The position numbers were made by a program, and so were the translations under genes. Shown piece after piece: positions 36,355 to 46,600 of a stretch of 64,000 nt of DNA. The notes under the pieces are model-generated. The model had not been told where the DNA came from. It saw nothing but the letters and a program-made list of their open reading frames with translations, and did no database searches. This stretch comes from Dillenia suffruticosa (lineage: Eukaryota > Streptophyta > Magnoliopsida > Dilleniales > Dilleniaceae): assembly GCA_033439265.1 (NCBI GenBank), contig JAVTVX010000024.1, forward strand, positions 558,001 to 622,000, written 5' to 3'. Each line of letters starts with the position of its first letter. Position 1 is the stretch's first letter.

Positions 36355-37116
36355 TCAAAAAGAGGTTCTAAGGCCAACCTCTTGCAGTAGTTTGCCTTTG
36401 ACAACTAGGTACATTCTATTTCTCACTATTTTTGAGGTACCTAAAACAACAAAAATGAAGCAATCCCTTTGTTAACACTACAAAATTTTGCAAATGGGCC
36501 AAAATGGTCTTAGCCAGTAATTGTGCTAGGATTAGGCTTAAATTTCATCTTTTAGGGTTCATTGTAATCAGGCGAAGGACTACAGTCAGAGGACAATCAG
36601 CCGAGCGATTCGCCAATCACTCAAATTTTTTTTTTTATTTTTTTTTATTTTATGAAAATCGCCTAACTCCCACAGTTCAAACCCCCCAGATATGAGTTGG
36701 GGCTGCCATCGCCATCACTATTTTAAAGAAGGAAATTTGAATAGCAAGTGGAGTGCAGTCATCGTTGAGGGAATTAAAATTAAAAAACAAGAAAATTAAG
36801 GTTTACCTGCTGAAGAAGATTTTTCCAGTTCCATGCGGAGATCAAATGTAGTAAAATTGTAAGATTTTCCATCGTTAACCAGGTTAAGGTTGCAATTGCA
36901 TATACCCACAAAACCTGCGTCGACTCCGGAGAAACCCAATAGAAGAGACTGTAGGGTTTTTGCCGGGTCTGATTTGAATTGAAGAAGCAAGGACGAATGA
37001 GCAAGTGATTGAAAATTTAAGGGCAATAGGAAACCGCCAACATTGGCCGCTGACCGCCTTCCATAAGGGTTCAATCTTTTGGCCCTTGGTGCTGGTGGCG
37101 GCCTTTCATTTCTCAT
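36355..37116 (-). CDS. Unidentified two-exon candidate gene
   Basis: I do not recognise this protein. Exon 1 36807-37116 begins MRNERPPPAPRAKRLNPYG and ends ELEKSSSAG at a CAG|GTAAAC donor. Exon 2 starts after TTTTAG at 36440 and reads GTSKIVRNRMYLVVKGKLLQ before TGA at 36355-36357. The splice keeps frame, giving 131 residues. After that TGA the same frame continues open for about 50 more codons (EVMVNAYDLDNAVKGTVLKLRLL) to a TAG near 36204, so the TGA may be a nonsense mutation in a longer exon. The N-terminus is basic and proline-rich. It could be a real small gene, a truncated gene or a fragment; an ATG three codons upstream (37125) is an alternative start. Confidence 0.3.
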
Positions 37117-37125
37117 GGTTAGCAC

Positions 37126-39033
37126 GGAGGGCGGTGGCAGTCTTAATTAATCTATTTCCTAAAATAAATCAACATTAATGAGAATAAATAACCCGTAAAT
37201 AAAAAAAAAAAAAATTAAAAAAATTAAAATGATGACGTGACACTTCAAAGGGAAGAAGATTTGCTTCATAAATAGATAAATGTTAGTAATTTGATAAAGA
37301 AAATATATAATTTGTGTAACTATTATTCATTTAAAAATGAAAAAGATATTATTAATTATTTTGTGTTTGACATTCTTTGCTTACCGGCTGGCAAAGGCCT
37401 TTTTTCCCTGCAGAAGTGATTTATGTAGTATTGCTTCTCTAGACATTATTTCCTTTAGATCTTATTATTTACAGAGATTTGTAGAGTCTGTAACAACAAT
37501 GTACAAACTAGAGATTGAATAGATGTGTTTGTCCTATAGATTTTATTCTCTCTCCTATCTCCCATATTTATTTATTCCATTAGGGGTTGGGAAAAATTAT
37601 AATCAGAGGTATGACTTTTAAGTACATTTCGATGTTAAGTTTATATGCCTCATTTGTTTATTAATTTCTATATTAATACATATTTTATATGCGGGTTCGA
37701 TTTGATTTAAGAAGTTTTTATAAATTTTGAATTCAAAATTGATTTTTACGTAATTTAGCAAAATAAAATACTCTAAAATTAAAAATTTATATTAGCAATG
37801 GAGTACAAATAATGAGAAACAAGAATTGAAAAGGATGGTGAGTATAAATTTTAGAATCGGTATTGATATAAATTTTTAAAATATTTTAAAGAATTTTAAT
37901 GGTATTTATTAAAATATAAATTAAAAAATATATAGGTATTAGTTTTTGCTAAAACAAAATTAGGAGAGTGTTGTCCCGTAGCCGAGACCTCATTCCCAAA
38001 CTTTGGTCAAGTGTGGGGAATAGACATAGGATCCGAATGGAGATATCTCAGTGAAGTGGACAAGTTTATTATGTGAAGCTGTTATTAGAATTACTGAAAC
38101 TTGTTTTTATAACTAATTTTAATAACTTTATAGTATCAATAATATGTTTTTTAAATGATCCAAAGCGGCAAACAAACAAACAAAACGTCAGCTTCTCAAA
38201 ATTTATATAATTGGATCTCATGCGAAGGTCTCCCTCACGCATTCTCTCTTGATCGATCAATATATGAAATCATATTTCGATTAAATCAGTTTAAATGTTG
38301 TTAGGTCTAATTTAGAAAGAATTTTTTTAATATAATTTTTATTTATTTTTAAATTTTAAATTACAGATTTAATTAATAGATTTAATACTCTTACTCATTC
38401 AAGTCATTCGTTGCACTCCGTCGTGGTCAAAATTTATATAATTGAAGCTACGGAAGACTTCTCTCTCTCTCTCAACGGTATAGGCCTCTTGGTGTCACTA
38501 AGAGTTTGGCACAAAAATCAACCATCAAATTGAATTTAAAAATGAATTTATAAAAAAAAAAAAGGAGGGAAAGAAAAAAAGAGGTGCCCTTTTTATAATC
38601 AACAAGTGGGCTTATCTTGCAAATCATTTAATTGAATTATTCACTTTATATATATATATACAGCCATCCTCTGCCCAAATATGTCACTCTCATATTCTCG
38701 AGTAAAGAGAGCATATCCTCCTTGACCTTCTCCTCTTTTCTCTTTCCCTTCTCAATTTTAATGACATAACACATTAGTTTTTCTTCATTGTTGTGTTGAT
38801 ATGAGTAACACCATGAGACCAAGAATCAAATTCATGTTCCATTTGGTCTATGATAGGGGGTAAGCAACCATTAGAAACTAGTGTCGCTGCACAAATTTTC
38901 TTGGGATTCAATCAATTTTCGTTTTTGTTTTTTATTTTTTTCAAGAAAATCTCCTCATAATTCAACTAAGGAGAAAGGTTCTGTGTGCACTTTTTGAATC
39001 TAGCCCACAGGGTAATATTCTCTCACTACGTGT
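37126..39033. other. Intergenic, AT-rich
   Basis: No gene recognised. Contains an A run at about 37200-37214, a short (TA)n at about 38647-38660 and a CT tract at about 38460-38474. Confidence 0.5.
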
Positions 39034-39054
39034 TATATATATATATATATATAT
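39034..39054. repeat. (TA)n tract in the SAUR promoter
   Basis: An uninterrupted TA dinucleotide run ending about 37 bp before the SAUR start codon at 39092. It probably doubles as the TATA element, although it sits closer to the ATG than usual. Confidence 0.7.
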
Positions 39055-39091
39055 CCCCTTTCTGTCCTATTGATAAATAAGCAACTTGTAA

Positions 39092-39580
39092 ATGGATGTG
39101 ACTAAGGCAAAAGAAAAGAAAGGCTTGTTCTCCAAGACATGGGAGAAGTGCAGATCATTTAGCCGAGGGATGAGTCCTTCAAAAACACTTTGGTTAATGA
39201 AGAAGAGCAAGTCATTGCCGCGGGGTGTGGTAGCTTCCTCCGAGGAAGAAGGCGGTGATAAGCGTGCGAGAGAACGCCGTGTGCCTAATGGTTGCTTCAC
39301 GGTCCACGTTGGACCTCAGAAACAAAGGTTTGTGATCAAAACCGAATACGCTAATCATCCATTATTTATGATGTTGTTAGAAGAAGCCGAATCGGAATAT
39401 GGGTTTAGTAGCGAAGGACCTCTTGCCCTTCCATGTAACGTGGATTTCTTCTGCAAGGTTTTAGTGGAAATGGAGTGCTCTGAGGTTGATGTTCCTCCTC
39501 TTATATGCGGCTTTCCTAAGAGTCCCTCCTCATATCGCCTTCTTGCCCCTTCAAGAATTGTTGCCCTCAATCAATTCTAA
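39092..39580 (+). CDS. SAUR family auxin-responsive protein
   Basis: Small auxin-up RNA proteins regulate cell expansion, in known cases by inhibiting PP2C.D phosphatases and so activating plasma-membrane H+-ATPase. Intronless, 162 residues, as usual for the family. The SAUR core (about residues 62-128) reads RVPNGCFTVHVGPQKQRFVIKTEY, then NHPLFMMLLEEAESEYGF and GPLALPCNVDFFCKVLVEME. The basic N-terminus (KEKKGLFSKTWEKCRSF, then LWLMKKSKSLPRG) and the longer C-terminal tail (YRLLAPSRIVALNQF) suggest one of the longer SAURs rather than the short tandem-cluster type. The first ATG of the frame is used. Confidence 0.93.
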   Translation: MDVTKAKEKKGLFSKTWEKCRSFSRGMSPSKTLWLMKKSKSLPRGVVASSEEEGGDKRARERRVPNGCFTVHVGPQKQRFVIKTEYANHPLFMMLLEEAESEYGFSSEGPLALPCNVDFFCKVLVEMECSEVDVPPLICGFPKSPSSYRLLAPSRIVALNQF

Positions 39581-41956
39581 TTATTTTTCCTCTTCATCTT
39601 CTGTCCCTCCTTTTACTTTTTAAACATATACTTATGGGAAGGTATTTGTATACGGAAAAGTGAACTTCAATCTTGCAACACTTGAGTGTAGCTTTGTATT
39701 TGTTGAACCGTATGTATAGTACTTTTGTGAGTGTATAATATAATATTTATCTAACATGTTTATCCACATCTGTAATTCACGGCACAAACTTGAAGAAATT
39801 ATATTGTTTGTTGAATCAAAATTTGGCTCCTCTCGGCCTTTGACTCGCAAATTTATGTTACATATGCAATTTTGATAAAGAGAGAGAGAGAGTTAAAATG
39901 TGAGCTCCTTTTACACATGTTTTGATAGCAAACTAAAACTTGATCAGCATCAAATAAAAAACTTATTGATCATTAGAATATGAAGTCAATCGTAATGTTT
40001 GGATAAAGGAGAAACCCCTCGTTGATTAGTTCATTTCTCGATGACTATGATGCCAGATTGGGTCACCTTAATTATGCACCAAACAATAGGTTTGCCTGTA
40101 TCTAATTGGTGTTTATTGAGCCAGGTTCAACTTTTTCCTCCTATCTCCCATAAGGATAAGTTAGGTTATTACTCTCCAATTTAATTTTCGCTTTTACTTT
40201 TCCTTCCTCATTTTCTCCCAAAAAGCTCCCATTTTCTACATCTACTGCTGCTATCAGTGTTTCGCATCAAGTTGTTCTTTGATTTTTACAAAAGAAAGTA
40301 AAAAATAATAATAATAATAATAATTTAACTAGTCATCTAAATATTGCATATTTTACTGACCTTATACCAAGATGCACCATCCACACAATTTCGTAAGATT
40401 GGTTATGAGAAGGGCATGATCAAGTCAATGGGGGTAGCCCTGGTTCCAAAATTGGCTGCCGTTGGTTTTAGATTTGAGCGTGGTTAGAGGAATAGGAATC
40501 GAACCCAATTCAGCCACGGTTTTGGTTCTCATTCCTTTTCTAACTTTGGTTTCACCATAATAATAGTTTTAGAACTTTACAAAATTTTTTTAAAAAATAC
40601 ATAACAATTATGTTATTGTCGCAAAGCATATTACATTCTTTATTAAACAAAAAGCAGTTTGAACTTAATCCTAATGAATTAAAACTGCTATATACCCTTT
40701 TGGTTTTTTAAGGATCAGAGGAATTCAAATCTGTAATTCTCTTCCATTTTAATTAGTAAACCACTTTACTCGTTTACACCCATTCAAGTCATTACTCCTT
40801 GGGGTACATCTTATGACTTCTCATTGCTTTTTTGACCATCTTTTGTCGCCTTTGCATTGCCCTACCCCGTTGGACTTTTCTATGGTTCCATGCTTAGACC
40901 TTTGATTTTTACGAATATGGTTTCGGTTACGGTTTCAAGTTTTGTTCTTCGATGGTTGGAGCTCAAGCCTTCGATCCCATATCAGAACCAAAAGTTATTC
41001 ATTGGTTTCGATTTTAGTCACTTATTTTGGTTCCCGATTCCGAGGAACCATGGTCATGGCTAAATGGGGGGCATGTCAACGACTTATCAGCAATGTTGAT
41101 ACTCGAGCATAAACAATGTAGACAACAGCCATTTTCTAAACTCATCGAGACAAGCTCTCTAATGAATTCATTCCCAATTAAGTATTTCTGTTTGTAATAA
41201 ACAAGATAGTTTGGTTGCTGGTACCTATTAGAGACAAGAATTATAATGTTGATCTCAAAACTCATTCGAATTCGAATATATTATATGCGGAGGAGAAAGA
41301 TGTCATCTGAGCTTTAAGTTGTTCGGCAAAGATTTCCTTTTTCGTGGGCAAAGTCAAACTTAGGAGCAAAACACCAAGAATACCATCAGATCTGAGGTGT
41401 CGGCCCAATTTTGAGTACCTAGGAAACTCGTGCGAGCCCACACTGTATTTGAGTTCCTCGGGCCCAATAATGGCCCAAGAGAGCTGAAGTATCAGGCCCA
41501 ATTTTAAGTGCCCAGATATAATATCCTTTGTATTAACTAAATATATTTACTACAATAAAAATTAGTAATCATCGATATCTACCCGGTAAATAAAAAAAAA
41601 ATAATAATAAAATTTTCTTGATAAGTGGAGCTACTTCATACCATTCTCTTGACATGACCAGATTCGGGCAGGGCTCAAAGAAGATATTAATGAAAAAGAT
41701 TTGGGCCAGGACCAATTCGGTCCCTTTACCTGGACCTTACACACAGGGGACCAAACCATATGAATAATTGTTCGATTTCAAACCCATGACGGGTAGGGTG
41801 GCCCGTCGGGCCGTCTTTCAGCGCGTCCAGAAAGCAAGTGCAAAGGAAGAATCGACAGTATCTAGAACCTTAACGGAGCTTCCATTTCTCTTCTTCATGG
41901 GTAAACCGTTACGCAAAAAAAGAAGTTTCCAAAAATATCTCTCTCGAGTCCCAAAT
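39581..41956. other. Intergenic, no gene recognised
   Basis: Contains a (GA)n run at about 39879-39893, (AAT)n at about 40303-40325 and GGTTTCGGTTACGGTTTC-like words near 40920-40940 that suggest degenerate repeat DNA. From about 41770 the upstream region of the BAG gene begins; part of it is copied at 45.1 kb. Confidence 0.5.
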
Positions 41957-41974
41957 GAAACTTCTCGAAATTTC
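41957..41974 (+). promoter_or_regulatory. Perfect heat-shock element (HSE)
   Basis: GAA-ac-TTC-tc-GAA-at-TTC: four alternating 5-bp units with exact spacing, which is the consensus binding site for heat-shock factor trimers. It lies 32 bp upstream of a TATAAATA box and 150 bp upstream of the BAG start codon, the classic layout of a heat-inducible plant promoter. Confidence 0.88.
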
Positions 41975-42005
41975 CTCTCTTCTGAACCTCGTAAATGCCC
42001 TTCCC

Positions 42006-42013
42006 TATAAATA
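42006..42013 (+). promoter_or_regulatory. TATA box of the BAG gene
   Basis: TATAAATA immediately downstream of the HSE. It places transcription start near 42040, which excludes the in-frame ATG at 41995 and supports ATG 42124 or 42127 as the true start. Confidence 0.8.
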
Positions 42014-42123
42014 CCAGGCCAACATGTTCTGCCCCTCGCCATCGAACTGAAAAAATCTCAAAGAAAAAACTAAATCGGAAAAATTCCTTCAAACAACGTT
42101 TTCCAGATCCTTGGATCAGGTCA

Positions 42124-42672
42124 ATGATGGAGAGTCCATTCTTCAGAACAAGCCACTGGAGCACACCTTCTGGAAGATCTATTCCGGTTCATCAACCGCC
42201 GGTGATGAAATCTCCTGCTCCGGCTCGTAAGGTCGTCACAATTCCGGTTCACTTTGTTAGTTCGGATTTGGAGAAGAGAAAAAGAGAGTCCTCTGCGTTG
42301 AAGATTCAGAAAGTTTTCAGAGGATTCATGGTGAGGAAGAGCATGAAGAAGATCGCTTCGATTAATGCGGAAGTCGAAGAGATTGGAATGAGGATTTCGA
42401 AAGCGGAGAACGCGGATTTGATTCGGAGAGACTCAAGGGAAAGGTTGAAGTTAAACGAGATGCTTATGTCTTTGCTCTTCAAGTTGGATTCGGTTCGCGG
42501 TGTGGATTCTGGGATTAGGGTTTGCAGAAAAGGCGTGATCAAGAAGGCAATTGCTTTGCAGGAGAAGCTGGATTCACTTGTCGCTGGTGATCAAATGGTG
42601 GAAACTGGAGATCAATCAAGTGAAGCCAATGATCTCGTTGATTCTGATGATCCGATTATGGAAGAGGCTTAA
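42124..42672 (+). CDS. BAG-family co-chaperone with IQ motif (BAG5/BAG6-like), possibly truncated
   Basis: BAG proteins bind the Hsp70 ATPase domain; plant members with an IQ motif also bind calmodulin and act in heat and stress survival. The frame from 42124 (MMESPFFRTSHW) gives 182 residues to TAA 42670-42672. The IQ motif is IQKVFRGFMVR, directly followed by the BAG domain: INAEVEEIGMRISKAE, RLKLNEMLMSLLFKLDSVRGV and VIKKAIALQEKLDSL. The same reading frame continues past this stop, through a second TAA at 42886-42888, for another 318 codons to 43626. The continuation holds acidic repeats and a C-terminal coiled region typical of longer plant BAG proteins. AATAAA at 43705-43710 lies after the distal end. 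The short product keeps the full IQ-BAG module and could work alone. Confidence 0.82.
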   Translation: MMESPFFRTSHWSTPSGRSIPVHQPPVMKSPAPARKVVTIPVHFVSSDLEKRKRESSALKIQKVFRGFMVRKSMKKIASINAEVEEIGMRISKAENADLIRRDSRERLKLNEMLMSLLFKLDSVRGVDSGIRVCRKGVIKKAIALQEKLDSLVAGDQMVETGDQSSEANDLVDSDDPIMEEA

Positions 42673-43626
42673 ACCCTAGAAACACAAGAGCAATCTTCAC
42701 GTGACTCTATTTGTGCAGATAATGCTGCTAATCGGTCAGCGGAGATGCAAATTCAAGCACAAGATTCCATTGATCAAACTTTAGAGGTGGACCAGACGGA
42801 ACAAACCCTAGAATTCGAGGTTGCAGAGGAGACTTTGGAGATAGAAGATCCTAAGAGAAGCAAATCTAGTGAAGAGCTTCAAATTTAAGATGAAAATGAT
42901 GAGAATCGGGGTGCAATGTGCTCAATGTGTGAATGTGAGGAAGATGAGCAAAGTCCATTTGAAAATGAGAAAGCTGAGTGTGCATCAGGAAAGCAGGAAG
43001 AAGAGCAAATAATAGAGAAGAATGGGAAGTGCGAGGAAGCTGAGAAAAGAGTTAGGAAGGAGAACAAGAGGAATAAAGATTCCATTGATCAAACTCTAGC
43101 TGTGGACCATACACAACAAACCCTAGAATTCGAGGCTGCAGAGGAGAGTTTGGAGGAAGAAGATCCTAAGAGAAGCAAATCTAGTGAAGAGCTTCAAATT
43201 CAAGATGAAAATGGTGAGAATCGTGGTGCAATGTGCTCAATGTGTGAATGTGAGGAAGATAAGCAAAGTCTATTTGAGAGTGAGGAAGCTGATTGTGCAT
43301 CAGAAAAGCAAGAAGAAGAGCAAATGATGGAGAACAATGGGAAGAGCGAGGAAGCCGAGAGAAGAGTTAGGGAGGAGAACAAGAGGAGTAGAGAGCTCTT
43401 GGAAAAGATGGTTGAGGACAATGCGAAAATGATTGGTCTAATGGCTGAGCTTTATGAGAGAAATGAAATGCAGACATTGTTGCTAAGCTCATTGACCCAG
43501 AGAGTTGAGCAACTTCAGAGAGCTTTCAGGTGTGAAAGAATGAGACGGAAGAAGAAGAGACATTCTACTGGAACTGTTGATTGTGTTGATGCCTCATTGG
43601 AGTCAAAAAAATGTGGGAAAAGATAG
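42673..43626 (+). pseudogene. In-frame continuation of the BAG gene beyond two TAA stops
   Basis: This stretch is open in the BAG frame except for TAA at 42886-42888. It is coding-like: acidic, Glu-rich, with twin CSMCECEED Cys motifs, then EENKRSRELLEKMVEDNAKMIGLMAELYERNE, LSSLTQRVEQLQRAF and RMRRKKKRHSTG. The last part resembles the conserved C-terminus of long plant BAG proteins. Both stops (TAA 42670 and TAA 42886) occur where sister copies or the repeat context have CAA, so each is one C-to-T change. The longest clean frame here, 42916-43626, would start at an internal Met. The simplest reading is a formerly about 500-residue protein cut short. Confidence 0.65.
42763..43392 (+). repeat. 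315-bp in-frame tandem duplication in the BAG C-terminal region
   Basis: The block starting GATTCCATTGATCAAACT at 42763 recurs at 43078, an offset of 315 bp (105 codons). The two copies stay about 85-90% alike by eye through GAAGAGCTTCAAATT, GTGCAATGTGCTCAATGTG and GTTAGG-AGGAGAACAAGAGGA. Copy 1 carries TAA where copy 2 has CAA (43201-43203). Confidence 0.9.
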
Positions 43627-46600
43627 TGTACGAGTTTTATGTAGTTGTGCAGATTGATGAGATTGTATCTTCTTAGTGATGCCTTGTATGTGAGTAGTAG
43701 AGTCAATAAAGATGTGTGTCTCGTCTGCAGGTACCTTTGCTTTTCTGACTGTATCTGATTGACGTTTCATTATTCAGATGAACAACTTCTGCTTCCTTAA
43801 TTGCTGGTGAATTTTGTCCAATGTATACCATCATTATAACCTTCTATTTGAAATTTACATTCTCGGCGCTTGTGTTTCATGTAGAGATTTTGGTTTTTAT
43901 TCTTTATTCTGTTCTAGGTTCTGGATGTATGCTATTTGTGATGTGACATTGGTGTCCATACAATAGAGGGTCAATGTCTTATATGAAATTGAAGGGAACT
44001 AAAGAAGATGCTGAGGTTAGATTTTAAATGTGGTGGGCAGGGACCAGGTGATGTCCATTAAGCTTGTGCTACACCCAATTGCCCAATTTTTCCATTTGTC
44101 TTGGTGATTCAGATTTTAGAAGCAAGTGCATGTGGCTCTGCCAATTGCCCTAAACCTGTGCATGACACATATTACACAAGATTAGCCCTTGAAGGAAAAT
44201 TAATTGAAGTTGGATGTTTATTTCATGAAGCTTCTTTATAGCATGTTTGCTTCTAGATGTTGGCATGGTGAGTGTGAAAATCTGCTTAGTTTTTCCTAAA
44301 AACAATCAATAATTTGTGGTTATTCTCCACTGGGTTTCAATATAATAGTAAAGGAAAGTTGCATCATCCAATAGTTCCCAACAAGAAAAAGGAAGAAAGA
44401 AAGAATGAATGAAAGAGAACGAGCTCTCAAGGGTTGTTTGCTAAATTTTGGCAAAGGTAACCAGGTGCATCGTTTACCAGACAGCTTTTGTCATGGAAAG
44501 TTAGCCTTACAACTCCAGTTGTAATTATGTAGTACCTGACCCTTTATAAATAATTAAATCCTAAATCTTTCTAGGTTAGAAGATTGCTGATATTCATGCT
44601 GATTACCTCTATCGATCTATTCACATGGTTTTCTTCTTGCTTGTATAACGTATGTTGCTTATTGGCGGACATTTAACTATCTTTTTGGCTGCTTTTAATG
44701 AGTTTTGAGTTTATGATTTGGGGTTATCAATAACTGCACTATCTGATCGCGAATAGCTAAAATGTAGCCTTTCACTTCTGGAGAGCCATGGACAGCTCCT
44801 TACTTTTGAATGCACATGTTTTCTGCTTTTGGTTTCACATGATGTTTGTGCTAAAGCATCTCTTCTTAAACAGGCCATTAGGAAACATTTGTTTCTGAAG
44901 TTTGCTGCAATAGAGAAATGCCTTTTGAGTTAGGGTAGCATGGACCTCTGGCTAGATTGACTGTGTGACTACTGTTTTCTTTACCAGGTTATACTGTTTA
45001 TAACATCCCTATAGTCTTTGCAAATGGTTGCTGAACGTAAGGGTAAAGCCAGATGCTGTTGATGTTTAATGCCTCATATTTCTTTATTTCTTTGTTTCTT
45101 TGTTTTTCTAAAAGCAGTTTTTTATCATCAATCCCATGTCAGGTAGGACTGCCCGTCGGGCCGTTGTTCAATATGTCCAAAAAGCAAGTTTAAACGAAGA
45201 ATCGACGGTTATCTAGAACCTTAACCAAGCTTCTATTTCTCTTCTTCCTGCAGAAGGAACCACACCCGAATGAAATCAAATGAATTTTTTAATCATTTCA
45301 TGCAACGAGTCAACTACTTGCAGCATCATCTGCTTGATAAGGTGTATAACAATCTGAAGATGCAGAAATTTGACTGTTCAATGCCCTGGTCCGTTGTCCA
45401 TTTTTCCATTAAAGGAGTAAGATTACTTGTGGTTTTTGCAGTTTTGTAGGACTTTCTTTGCTTTCTACGGAGATTTGATTATTATTAAAAGCAGTTTCAT
45501 GTTCTGGTCTCAGTGCCATATGGCTGGTATCCATGCATCTTTTATGCCAAATGCCTGATTTTGGCTTCAAGAATGTACAGTTTATATTTGATCTTGCTCT
45601 GTTTGGTGGATTTGTAGTTTACTGCTGTTAGAAAGCAGGCTCCTACCTTCTAATTCATTAGAATTTGGAATTTTGTTTTCCTTTTGGTTGTGGAGATCAA
45701 TGAGCCTTTTTGTTACTGCTGGCCTGTTTTTGTGTGAAGGTGCTAGGCTGTGCTAATGAGCAGTGTAGAGACCAATAAGATGGTGCTCCACTGTTTGCAT
45801 ACTGGGAAGGTATCAATGCCTCTTTCACTAAATCTGATGAACTCTTGACTATTCAGAGTAGGCCAAAAAAGTATACTTTTGTTGATTCTTATTGTCTTTT
45901 GATACGCTTCTTGTTAATGGCTAAATAGTTTAACCATCCTTATCCCCTGGCATTAGGAATTTACTTTCATGGCTTTTTTATTCTATTGTTCTGATCATTT
46001 TTATTATTCATTTCCCACTAGATTCCGGATGGATGCTATTTAGGATGTGACAGTGATGTTACGCTCTTTTGCTGGTGGATGTCTCTCGTGAATCAAGGAG
46101 GAGATTCTGACTTTAAACTTAGGGGAGGTGATGGGGGACCGGCGGAATTGGTCTTCTGTTCATTGTCCGAGTTACTTCTTTCCATAATTTGGATTTAGGA
46201 GCATATTCGATGGATTTAACCACTGGAAAACGTTTGTGCAATGTTTCACATGGGTCGATTACATGGAAAACCAAGTTCTTTAAGACAAGGTTAATTGGAG
46301 TTAAAAGTTCTTCTCCTTGGGCTACCAACCTCAATGACAACCGGTCCTTGTGATTTGGTACATTGAAGTTCCCCAAGATTAACCCTCCAAGGAGGTAGAA
46401 TTTGAAGCTAGCCAAAGCCTGTTCATGCCAAGAGGGAGATCCTCCTCCAGAAAATCAACTACCACCTCAGCAATGACCGATCATTCTTGTGACTTGGGGA
46501 GACTTAGCATGTTTAAGTTCCTCAAGATCACCGGTTGAAGGTATCCCTCTGCAAGCGCATGAATGCTCTGTGCTCTAATCATGGTCTCTTCTTACATGTC

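Noticed and set aside
46119..46415. 98-residue minus-strand frame
   Set aside because: No recognised motif; it lies in T-rich noncoding-looking DNA.
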